A stretch of DNA of 64,000 bases from Cerasicoccus frondis (GTDB taxonomy: Bacteria; Verrucomicrobiota; Verrucomicrobiia; Opitutales; Cerasicoccaceae), in the NCBI GenBank assembly GCA_031296915.1, contig JAVDPC010000006.1:1-64000 (forward strand). Direction: 5' to 3'. Positions 52,544-60,913 of the stretch are shown here, piece by piece (position 1 is the first letter of the stretch; the number at the start of each line of letters is the position of its first letter). The notes under the pieces are model-generated. The model searched no databases and had not been told where the DNA came from. It saw only the letters and a list, made by a program, of their open reading frames with translations. The translations under genes were made by a program, and so were the position numbers.

Positions 52544-53812
52544 ATGTCCAGTTCGCAATCACGAGTTGATCAAGACGTCAATATGGCTGCTGAAGCCCTA
52601 TCCAGTCTTGCCGATGTGATTGATAGCCAAGATATTGGCATGCCGGCATCCAACGCGCCCCACCTGATGCTTCTGCCAGTCGCCCCAGGCAGAATCCATG
52701 CGCACTGGCAATTAAGCGCCAACTTACTGAGCGAGGGACGCCAGATTTTAGGCGTTGGCGATTCAGACGCCAAGCTGGTCTTGCGCGCCTATCATTTCGA
52801 CCACGGCGCAGGTCAGTATGCGGAAGCAAATTCAGCTGAAGATTTTCCCGTCGAAGGCTTGGAAAACAGCGGATATTTCGACTTGGACCAACAGCCCAGG
52901 CACGCTGGCGCAGTGCTTGGGTTGAAAAATGGACATGGACATTTTAGGCCGCTGGTGCGCGCTGCTTCCGTCGCGCTGCCACAACCAGCCGTTCAGTCGC
53001 CGCCTACGCCCAGAGAAGAGCCAGCCGGAATAGCGCCGACTGCGCGACAATCCCAGCCTAGCGTCACGCTGAACCCACTGGATGAAGCCTCCGTTGTCGC
53101 GCGACTTCCCCGCCTATGCAATTTGCCGGAGGAGCTGCTGAAAACGCCAGATGAACTGGCGTTTTTTAATCGCGAAACTGCCGCAAACATACCTGAGGCT
53201 GACACCATCGCGCTCACGGGCGACCTCGTGCTCGATGAATCCGCCGTCCACGAAGCAATCATCAGCGGCAATTGCAAAGTGCTGACTTTACCGCAAAAGG
53301 AAGCGGACGCCCCCCACCCCACTCAGCCATCAAGCAGTAAACTGCCCGAATCGGTCGGCGCTTCCGAACTATTGGCCAGCCAGTGGTCAGATAACTGGGA
53401 CAGCGCTTCCCCCATTAATTTACGCGCCGAACTGACTTTGAATGGTCGCTTAGGTCCGGGCATGAAGCTGGCCCTTGCCGACAAATTAATTGCCCCACTC
53501 CCTGGCGGCGCCTTTAAAGTCGTCCAGAAACTGAGCGGATTTGCGGAAGTCATGCCGCTCCTCCTCACTGCCTATCAGTCGCCCAACCAAGGTTCCAGTG
53601 CGCTCGAATTGATCAAAGGGGCGTCCAATGGTCAGCCGATTCTTGAAATACATGCATCGATTGCCATCGAAGGCCGCATCAATGATGAGTCTTACCTGAA
53701 ACTGCTGCCACCCGAAGTGAAAACCGACGAAGCGGGTCGCTTTGAGCTCAATCGCTCACTGCCAGACGGCGCTCTATTGCTACCTGGCCTGAGCTTAATC
53801 GCTGAAGCGTGA
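52544..53812 (+). CDS. Stand-alone DUF4912-like protein with two beta-sandwich modules
   Basis: About 422 residues from ATG 52544. Residues about 35-145 are DUF4912-like (MLLPVAPGRIHAHWQLSANL, LVLRAYHFDHGAGQY, YFDLDQQPRHAGAVLGLKNG). A Pro-rich linker and a helical/low-complexity part follow, then two modules on the theme 'GR-xPG...V...GxF...LPDG': LRAELTLNGRLGPGMKLALA and ASIAIEGRINDESYLKLLPP with FELNRSLPDGALLLPG. It has no glycosyltransferase part, unlike the divergent DUF4912 gene. Its stop overlaps the next GH57 start (GTGA), which points to a joint role, possibly as a glucan-binding or scaffold subunit. Confidence 0.65.
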   Translation: MSSSQSRVDQDVNMAAEALSSLADVIDSQDIGMPASNAPHLMLLPVAPGRIHAHWQLSANLLSEGRQILGVGDSDAKLVLRAYHFDHGAGQYAEANSAEDFPVEGLENSGYFDLDQQPRHAGAVLGLKNGHGHFRPLVRAASVALPQPAVQSPPTPREEPAGIAPTARQSQPSVTLNPLDEASVVARLPRLCNLPEELLKTPDELAFFNRETAANIPEADTIALTGDLVLDESAVHEAIISGNCKVLTLPQKEADAPHPTQPSSSKLPESVGASELLASQWSDNWDSASPINLRAELTLNGRLGPGMKLALADKLIAPLPGGAFKVVQKLSGFAEVMPLLLTAYQSPNQGSSALELIKGASNGQPILEIHASIAIEGRINDESYLKLLPPEVKTDEAGRFELNRSLPDGALLLPGLSLIAEA

Positions 53813-55329
53813 CGGAAGCTCGGACGGTCAGCATTTTACTTCACGCGCATTTGCCCTTTGGCATGCGTCCTGAGCTCGCTATTTCCCTGGAGGAATGCTG
53901 GCTCTACGAAGCCGTTGCCAACTGCTATCTGCCGCTGCTGGAATTGATTGGCTCCCTGCCCAAGACGAGGGCACCAATGCTGGCAGTTTCACTCTCGCCT
54001 ACGTTGCTTGAGCTCTGGGCGCATCCGCAATTCACGGATCGATTTGCCAAGCATCTGGAGCGCTACGCAGACATCTTGTCAGCAGAAGAAGCCAATCAAT
54101 CCCTCCCCCCCGAACGCCGTAAGCTGGCGCAACAATTTCGGTTGGAATCCCAGAGGCTGGCCAATCGCTTTCTGAATCAAGGTGAATCCTTGCCCAATCA
54201 ATGGAGAGCGTTGGCCGCAGCGGACAAAGTCGAGCTCCTGACGACTGCCGCGACGCATGCGTTCTTACCCGCCTACCAGCAATCACCGCTCGGGCGGAGC
54301 CTGCAGATTCGACTCGGCATGGAAACGTTTGAGCGACGCATTGGGCGCCGGCCCAAAGGCTTCTGGCTGCCCGAATGCGCTTATTATCCAGGCTTGGAAG
54401 AAGATCTCGCCCACGAAGGCGTTGCCTGGTTCGCCGTCGAAAACATGGGCGGACCAGTCGTCACCCAGTGCCCAAATGGCGTCCAAGCCATCGCCCGCAA
54501 CAGCGCCTTGTCGCGTAAAGTTTGGGATGCGCAAACCGGCTACCCCGGCCATGCAAGCTACCGTGAGTTTCACCGCGATGCAGTCTTTGAGCTAACTCAC
54601 GCTCAAGCGGGCCTTTACCGATTGCCCGATGGCTCCAGCCTACCCTTGGGGCTCAAGTATTGGCGCATCTCTGGCTCCAGTCACAAAGAATGGTACTGCC
54701 CACCGACAGCGCGTGCGCAAGCAGAAGCCGATGCGGATGAATTCCTGACTGCACTAAAGCAGGATGACTCCGAAACAATTTTCCTGCCCTTCGACGCCGA
54801 GCTCTTCGGGCATTGGTGGCATGAGGGGCCGCAATGGCTGCGCCAGTTGCTCAACCAAGGCAATATCATGCCAGCAATTGACTTCGCCGCGCCCAGCGCT
54901 GCGCTGGAGAGACTGAATGATATCCCAGAGGCCCAGCCCATCGCATCCACCTGGGGCCGACGCAGCGATTACTCTTTTTGGATTAATAACGAAACTGACT
55001 GGATTTACCCCTTGCTTCAATCGGCCGAAAAATCGCTGGAGGCCGTCTGGTGCGGTAGTTCTCAATCTCCGTTGCGAGATCGCGCCATTCGACAATTAAT
55101 GCGCGAGCTGCTGCTGGCCCAGGCGTCCGACTGGCCCTTTATGCTGCGCGCTGAAGCCACTGCGCAGTACGCGGAAGAGCGCCTGCGGCGCCATTTGGGA
55201 CGTTTTCACTTCCTGCTCCGTCAAATTCAATCCAACGAGATCGACCACAAAACGCTGGCGGCGCTCGAACAGCTTGACCCAATATTTCCTGATCTGAACA
55301 CCCAGCCCGATCTTTACTTTCAGGCGTAA
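53809..55329 (+). CDS. GH57 1,4-alpha-glucan branching-type enzyme (second copy)
   Basis: A 506-residue paralogue of the GH57 enzyme at 49191-50777. It starts with GTG overlapping the previous stop. ILLHAHLPFGMRPE opens the domain; Glu189 in FWLPECAYYPGLEE is the expected nucleophile and Asp329 in FLPFDAELFGHWWHEGP the acid, both in the same positions relative to the motifs as in copy one. The C-terminal helical domain (RELLLAQASDWPFMLRAEAT, RRHLGRFHFLLRQI) is intact. The N-terminal half is more divergent and has an inserted segment around residues 90-115. It is 55 bp before glgA. Confidence 0.87.
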   Translation: MTEARTVSILLHAHLPFGMRPELAISLEECWLYEAVANCYLPLLELIGSLPKTRAPMLAVSLSPTLLELWAHPQFTDRFAKHLERYADILSAEEANQSLPPERRKLAQQFRLESQRLANRFLNQGESLPNQWRALAAADKVELLTTAATHAFLPAYQQSPLGRSLQIRLGMETFERRIGRRPKGFWLPECAYYPGLEEDLAHEGVAWFAVENMGGPVVTQCPNGVQAIARNSALSRKVWDAQTGYPGHASYREFHRDAVFELTHAQAGLYRLPDGSSLPLGLKYWRISGSSHKEWYCPPTARAQAEADADEFLTALKQDDSETIFLPFDAELFGHWWHEGPQWLRQLLNQGNIMPAIDFAAPSAALERLNDIPEAQPIASTWGRRSDYSFWINNETDWIYPLLQSAEKSLEAVWCGSSQSPLRDRAIRQLMRELLLAQASDWPFMLRAEATAQYAEERLRRHLGRFHFLLRQIQSNEIDHKTLAALEQLDPIFPDLNTQPDLYFQA

Positions 55330-55384
55330 TTCCACAACCTTCCTACTAAGGCCACTACTAGAGCCTCACCCACAATTAGCTGCT

Positions 55385-57172
55385 GTGAAACAAAAAGCCA
55401 ATCCCATCCAACCCGCCGGCCAACCCAAAAACACGGCTTCAAAAGCTACTTCGCCCGACAGCGACGGCAAAGCCAAGAAGAAGGCTGCGGCAAAATCGCC
55501 CAAGAAAGCCACCGAGATAAAGGCAAAACGATCAAGTGCGGATTTTGTCGATTTTGACGAGATGGCACAAGCCGCAGAAGCAGCACAGGTGCAGGAAAAA
55601 CTCAGCGCCCAGGAAGAGGCCGAACCGATCAATGCGGACCCAACCCAGGCCGCAGGCGTGGACCTGCACAATATTTTCCTCCACGACGAAATCCCATCGC
55701 TCTACACGGTGCACATTACGTCGGAGCTATCGCCGGTCGCCAAAGTCGGCGGGCTCGCCGATGTTGTCTTCGGCCTAACGTGGGAACTCCAGATTCGCGG
55801 CCACGCCGTGGAGATCATCTTGCCCAAGTATAACAACATGCGCTACGACCACATCTACGGGTTGGAGCGCTGTTTTGATGATCTTTGGGTGCCTTGGGGT
55901 GAAGGCGCCATCCATTGCTCGGTTTATTTTGGCTTTGTATACGGTCGCAAATGCTTCTTCATCGAGCCACACTCCAACGACTGCTTTTTTGATCGCAACA
56001 AGTTCTATGGCGATCACGACGACACTTTCCGCTTTGCGTTTTTCTCACGCGCGGCGATGGAATTCCTGCTCAAGTCCGGCAAACGGCCCAATATCATTCA
56101 TTGCCACGATTGGCAGACCGGTCTGGTTCCCGTGTATCAATGGGAGATTTACCACCGACTGGGCATGCACGACTGCCGCGTTTGCTACACCATACATAAC
56201 TTCAAGCATCAGGGACTTTGCGGCGTAAACCTGCTCGATGCCGCTGGTTTACATCGACACGATTATTATCTGTCGCATGAACGCTTGGGCGACTACAACC
56301 ACCCGGGCGCCGTCAACCTGATGAAAGGCGGCATCGTTTACTCGAACTTCATCACCACCGTCTCCCCAACCCATGCCGGTGAAGCCAAAGACAAGGGCCA
56401 GGGCTTTGGACTTGAGCCAGCCCTACATGTGCATGGCGGCAAGTACGGCGGCGTGCTCAACGGCATCGATAACGATGTGTGGAACCCGGAAACGGATTGC
56501 CACATCCCCAGCCACTATAGTCGCGAGAACATCGACGCCAAATACGAAAACAAGCGAGCGCTGCGCGAACGCTTTCTCATGGCAGACAACGAAAAGCCGA
56601 TCATCGCATTTGTCGGTCGGTTGGACCCGCAAAAAGGCCTGGAACTGGTCCGCCATGCGCTCTTCTACTGCGTTAACCATGGCGCACAATTCGTCATGCT
56701 CGGCAGCAGTCCCGACCCGTCAATCGACAGCTATTTCTGGCGCTTAAAAGGCGAAATCAACGAAAACCCGGACAGCCATATTGAAGTAGGCTTCAACGAA
56801 GAGCTCGCCCATCTGATCTACGCCGGGGCCGATATGATGGTCGTCCCAAGCCGTTACGAGCCCTGCGGCCTCACCCAGCTCATCGCCATGCGCTATGGCG
56901 CCGTGCCGCTCGTACGCGCGGTTGGCGGTTTGGCGGACACCGTGTTCGACAAGGACTTCGCCGACAAGCCGCTGGACGAGCGAAATGGTTACGTTTTCCA
57001 CAACGACGACTACGGCGGCATCGAAAGTGCTTTGTCCCGCGCCATCAGCTGTTATTACATGTTCCCGGACCATTTCCGCAGCCTCATGCTCAACGCCATG
57101 AAGTGCGATTACTCATGGAATGTCCCCGGCCAACACTACTTGAACATCTACAACTACATTCGGGCCAAGTAG
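55385..57172 (+). CDS. glgA: Glycogen synthase (GT5) with a long basic N-terminal extension
   Basis: A 595-residue GT-B enzyme that adds glucose from ADP-glucose to alpha-1,4-glucan. The GT5 start is near residue 106 (LYTVHITSELSPVAKVGGLAD, with the acceptor/nucleotide Lys120 in KVGGL; split here). Other motifs are DWQTGLVPVYQW, GGIVYSNFITTVSPTHAGEA, GGVLNGIDNDVWNPETD, FVGRLDPQKGLELV, YAGADMMVVPSRYEPCGLTQ and AVGGLADTV. Residues 1-100 are low-complexity, Lys/Ala/Ser-rich and then acidic, which most GlgA proteins lack. The start is GTG 55385. A GH13 gene follows 19 bp on. Confidence 0.95.
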   Translation: MKQKANPIQPAGQPKNTASKATSPDSDGKAKKKAAAKSPKKATEIKAKRSSADFVDFDEMAQAAEAAQVQEKLSAQEEAEPINADPTQAAGVDLHNIFLHDEIPSLYTVHITSELSPVAKVGGLADVVFGLTWELQIRGHAVEIILPKYNNMRYDHIYGLERCFDDLWVPWGEGAIHCSVYFGFVYGRKCFFIEPHSNDCFFDRNKFYGDHDDTFRFAFFSRAAMEFLLKSGKRPNIIHCHDWQTGLVPVYQWEIYHRLGMHDCRVCYTIHNFKHQGLCGVNLLDAAGLHRHDYYLSHERLGDYNHPGAVNLMKGGIVYSNFITTVSPTHAGEAKDKGQGFGLEPALHVHGGKYGGVLNGIDNDVWNPETDCHIPSHYSRENIDAKYENKRALRERFLMADNEKPIIAFVGRLDPQKGLELVRHALFYCVNHGAQFVMLGSSPDPSIDSYFWRLKGEINENPDSHIEVGFNEELAHLIYAGADMMVVPSRYEPCGLTQLIAMRYGAVPLVRAVGGLADTVFDKDFADKPLDERNGYVFHNDDYGGIESALSRAISCYYMFPDHFRSLMLNAMKCDYSWNVPGQHYLNIYNYIRAK

Positions 57173-57191
57173 AACCCTGCCCGACGACACC

Positions 57192-59660
57192 ATGAGCTCT
57201 CCTTCTCGCCGAATTCTAGCCGCCTACTGGACTGCGCCTGGCAAGGGGGTCGTCCTCATGCAGCGCAATTGGGACTCCACGGCATTTCCAGAATTTTACC
57301 TCGATGCCGAAGGCTTGGATATTGGCCTGGTGCAACGCATGGACCCAGTCGAGCTCGCCAAATTCACTGGCTTCTACGAAGACGCGGGCGACATTGTCTT
57401 CTGCCTCGACCCCAAGCGTTTCCCGCATGTGGATTTCGAAAACAATCCCGTTCGCGTCGCCGGTCCTTTCAATAATTGGGGACGCGATGAGAAAGCCGAG
57501 CACTGGACCCTCACCGCCGAAGAGGATGCAGAGGGCGAGATTTATTATGCGACCTCCATTCCCCGTGGCGAAATCGGTTCGGCCAGCAGCAAGTTGATTT
57601 TTAAATTCGTCACGCAAGACTGGCATTGGCTGACACCGCTACGCTGCGCGCCGAATGTCGAATACGACAAAGCCAACAACGCAAATTACCGCCTGAACCT
57701 CACCCACAGTGGCAAACACGCTTTTGAGTTTACCGTCGCCGATGATAAACGCGGCATGGACCAAGTCTGCCGCATCGGCTGGCGTGATGGCGGCTCCATC
57801 CGCAACCTGCAACTGATCAAACCCGGCCTCAGCTTTTACGATCTGAAAACCGACGCGCTGCTTGGCTCGACTGTCCGCAACCGTAAGACAACCTTCCGGC
57901 TCTTCGCTCCCCGAGCCAAAGGCGTCATTCTGGAACTCTACGACCGCATGGACTGCGAGTTCGTCAACCAGTATGACATGGAGCTGTCTGCGGATAAATT
58001 ATGCTGGGAAATTGAGCTGAAAGGCAACCTGCACGGCTGGTATTACAACTATTACGTGGATGGCGAAAATGATGGCGTGACGACGGAATTTGAGCCGGAG
58101 CTCCCCATCCTCGACCCCTACGCAATGGCCACCGTCACCCATGAAGGCCCGGGCATCGTCATCAATACCGGCCAGACGAAAAAGCCAATCAGTCAGCACG
58201 TCGCCCCCCCCTGGCAAGACCTCATCGTGCTGGAATGCCACGTGCGCGACATCGCCGCCAAGGCCCCAATGAAGATTCCGGCGGAGGATCGCCTTGGCTT
58301 CAAGGGCGTCACCGACTACCTGCACAACGACATGTGCTACCTGCGCACGCTGGGCGCGAATTGCCTGGAGTTTCAACCGGTCCAGCAGTTCGATTCGCAG
58401 ACCAAGGGTGAGTATCATTGGGGCTACATGACCACGAACTACTTTTCGCCCTGCGCGTGGTATGGCTCTAACCCCGCCCAGGCAACGCAGAACGACGAGT
58501 TTCTCGACCTGGTCGAAACCTGCCATGACCACGACCTAACCGTCATTGTGGACGTCGTTTACAACCATGTCGGCGTGCCAAATTTCCTCGGTCGCGTCGA
58601 CAAGGCGTATTATTTTTACCTAACCGACGAGGGCGAATACATCAACTGGTCGGGCTGCGGCAACACACTCAATGCCGAGTCGGCGATGTCCAAGCGCCTC
58701 ATGATCGATAGCCTGGTCCACTTCGTGGAAGCCTACGATGTCGATGGCTTCCGCTTTGATCTGGCTGAATTATTGACGATTGAGACGCTCAAGGAAATTG
58801 GCGATGCGCTGAAGGCAGTTAAGGAATCGATCATTGTAATTGCCGAGCCCTGGAGCTTTCGCGGCAGCATTCAATGGGATACCCGACTGGCCAGTTTTGC
58901 CTTCTGGAATGACGGCTACCGCAGCACCATCGCTGACTACGTGAAGGGCCTCAGCAATGCGGATGCACTAGCCTATTACATGAAAGGTTGCCTCGATCAC
59001 ATGGCAGCCTGGCCTGCGCAAAGCGTTAACTACACTGCCTCGCATGACGATCGTTGCTGGATTGATAAGATCACGACCAACAGCGACCACAATGGGGAGA
59101 ATCCGAGCCAGCTGGACATTCAGCGGACTCACCTGATGGCCGCAATCGGCCTCTGCGCCGTCGGCATGCCGATGTTTTCCGAAGGGCAGGATTTCCTGCG
59201 TAGCAAAAAGGGAATCAATAACACCTATCAGCGCGGCGACATCAATGCGCTAGACTACGGACGCCTTCAGCGCTACAGCAAAACCCACACATTTTTCAAG
59301 GACCTGATCGGCTTTCGACGCTCGGAATGGGGCGAACTCATCCGCCTCTGGGACCGCCCCTCCCCCGGCTACCTCCGTGTCTTCAAGTGCGACAATGGCG
59401 AACGCAGCGCCGCCGCCCTGCTCTTCAATGCAGACTGCGCGTTGGGGCCTCGCCAGTTGCTCTTTGCGATCAATCCGCACGGCGATTCACAGTCGGTCAA
59501 TTTACACGAAATCGACGGCATGCACTGGCGCTGCATCGCAAACAGCGAGGAAGTCCACTACGAAGGCATTGCTGACAACCGTTTCGACGGCCACCACCAC
59601 CGCCTCAACCTGAACGGCATGGATGTGGGCATCTGGGTGCGGGAGTTCCCGCACGAGTAA
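57192..59660 (+). CDS. GH13 pullulanase/isoamylase-type debranching enzyme
   Basis: An 822-residue alpha-amylase-family protein. Residues about 1-190 are carbohydrate-binding/starch-associated (VRVAGPFNNWGRDEKAEHW); about 225-320 a CBM48-like module (TTFRLFAPRAKGVILELYDR, LHGWYYNYYVDGE). The catalytic barrel has DVVYNHVG (region I), DGFRFDLAELL with nucleophile Asp523 (II), IVIAEPWSF with acid Glu552 (III) and YTASHDDRCWIDKI with the third Asp (IV). The tail INALDYGRLQRYSKTHTFFK is pullulanase-like. It most likely trims alpha-1,6 branches of glycogen; a branching activity is less likely given that pattern. It is the last gene of the plus-strand glycogen run. Confidence 0.85.
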   Translation: MSSPSRRILAAYWTAPGKGVVLMQRNWDSTAFPEFYLDAEGLDIGLVQRMDPVELAKFTGFYEDAGDIVFCLDPKRFPHVDFENNPVRVAGPFNNWGRDEKAEHWTLTAEEDAEGEIYYATSIPRGEIGSASSKLIFKFVTQDWHWLTPLRCAPNVEYDKANNANYRLNLTHSGKHAFEFTVADDKRGMDQVCRIGWRDGGSIRNLQLIKPGLSFYDLKTDALLGSTVRNRKTTFRLFAPRAKGVILELYDRMDCEFVNQYDMELSADKLCWEIELKGNLHGWYYNYYVDGENDGVTTEFEPELPILDPYAMATVTHEGPGIVINTGQTKKPISQHVAPPWQDLIVLECHVRDIAAKAPMKIPAEDRLGFKGVTDYLHNDMCYLRTLGANCLEFQPVQQFDSQTKGEYHWGYMTTNYFSPCAWYGSNPAQATQNDEFLDLVETCHDHDLTVIVDVVYNHVGVPNFLGRVDKAYYFYLTDEGEYINWSGCGNTLNAESAMSKRLMIDSLVHFVEAYDVDGFRFDLAELLTIETLKEIGDALKAVKESIIVIAEPWSFRGSIQWDTRLASFAFWNDGYRSTIADYVKGLSNADALAYYMKGCLDHMAAWPAQSVNYTASHDDRCWIDKITTNSDHNGENPSQLDIQRTHLMAAIGLCAVGMPMFSEGQDFLRSKKGINNTYQRGDINALDYGRLQRYSKTHTFFKDLIGFRRSEWGELIRLWDRPSPGYLRVFKCDNGERSAAALLFNADCALGPRQLLFAINPHGDSQSVNLHEIDGMHWRCIANSEEVHYEGIADNRFDGHHHRLNLNGMDVGIWVREFPHE

Positions 59661-59740
59661 AGTCAGGGCATCCTGAATCCCTTAATGCGCAGAGAGATTG
59701 CAGGCTGCTTGAACGTGCCATTCAGCATCGGTAACTCAGA

Positions 59741-60913
59741 TCAGCCCAAATAGGTCAGCACTTTTTCAATGGGCGCGGTGTAAATCGCGACTGTTTCCAG
59801 CTTCTGCTCATTAGTGGCGGCTTGAAGCGACTGGATGATGGGCGCCACTTGATCCTTACTCAGCACCATTTGTAAGCTGCCCAACTCACGGTTAATGCGC
59901 ACACCGGCGCCAGTCAGCTTGCATTCACTCTCCATGAAGCGGCCAAACACCGAAGTCACCGCAGGTGCGCCAGCTTTTAAAACTGCAGCGACCAGGACAT
60001 CCAAATTTTTACGCTTGGTTGTGCAAGTGATGCGCGTCAGGTCGAACAAGTATTTGCGCGAACGCGCGCTCCCAATCCCCAGAAAACTCAAAGCGCCGCC
60101 ACTGCTTTTCTGCTCGTCGATCAAGTTGCTGGTAGCGCGCCAATCTGCGCACCCCTTCAGGTCGTCAATCGCGTGAATAATCTGGTGAATGCTCGCGGCG
60201 TGCCTTGCAGATTCATGCACGCCGGGCAACTTAATCAGCCCGCGGTTGACCCCCATCTGATAGATGATCCCGCGCCCGGGCTCCGTCAGACGACCAGCTG
60301 TCGCCATTGCCTCGAACACGGCCTCAGAGTCCATTTCATCAACGATTACCCGGATGATTTCCTTGTCTGGATTTTGGGTAAAACGCAGAATGCCCAAGCG
60401 GTCGCGCACGCCACGGCCTTCACAGTAGTGAATCGTCGGGCCATGAGCGCCCGCTTTGATCGCCGCGCGGGCCACCGTTTCGGATATCGACGACTGCACC
60501 GTCGCGGCAATGCCCACCAGGTTGCGCTTGAATTTGATCATGCTCAAGCCCGCCTCGGTGTGCTCCCCGTTTTGCCAAACCGGAAAATCGGGCGTCGCCG
60601 TAAAATAGCTGCAAGGGTGAGTAAAAACCGCCCCTGCCCCCGCCAAGCGCAACTGACCGAGCGCCACGATTTGCTCCATGATCACGTCGACTTCATCATG
60701 CGGCAGTAGAAACTGAATAATCTCCTGCTCCGGGCTGATGACGGGAAGTAAAAACTGATACCAGCGGTCCTTGACCAAGGTTCCCCGGGCGCCCAGCTCG
60801 AACAGGAAACGCGCCGGTTTATCCAGCAGAAATTCCGTCACTTCGTTACTCGTGCGGCGTGGCAAAACGGCCGTCACGATGGACATTTTTTTCTGCTCGA
60901 CCCAGTTATCCAT
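59741..60913 (-). CDS. Protein with three P-II-like segments
   Basis: A 390-residue protein that repeats a P-II-superfamily pattern three times. Segment 1 is residues about 10-102 (SIVTAVLPRRTSNEVTEFLL ... GQLRLAGAGAVF); segment 2 about 127-231 (LVGIAATVQSSISETVARAA, IKAGAHGPTIHYCEGRG, ... EPGRGIIYQMGVNRGLIKLPG); segment 3 about 289-390 (DLTRITCTTKRKNLDVLVAA, VLKAGAPAVTSVFGRF). Segment 2 best resembles a nucleotide-type P-II with a T-loop-like stretch after GRG. The start overlaps the stop of the upstream DUF1538 gene by 8 bp. By position it should regulate that membrane protein, as P-II does for AmtB. Confidence 0.75.
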   Translation of the reverse strand: MDNWVEQKKMSIVTAVLPRRTSNEVTEFLLDKPARFLFELGARGTLVKDRWYQFLLPVISPEQEIIQFLLPHDEVDVIMEQIVALGQLRLAGAGAVFTHPCSYFTATPDFPVWQNGEHTEAGLSMIKFKRNLVGIAATVQSSISETVARAAIKAGAHGPTIHYCEGRGVRDRLGILRFTQNPDKEIIRVIVDEMDSEAVFEAMATAGRLTEPGRGIIYQMGVNRGLIKLPGVHESARHAASIHQIIHAIDDLKGCADWRATSNLIDEQKSSGGALSFLGIGSARSRKYLFDLTRITCTTKRKNLDVLVAAVLKAGAPAVTSVFGRFMESECKLTGAGVRINRELGSLQMVLSKDQVAPIIQSLQAATNEQKLETVAIYTAPIEKVLTYLG

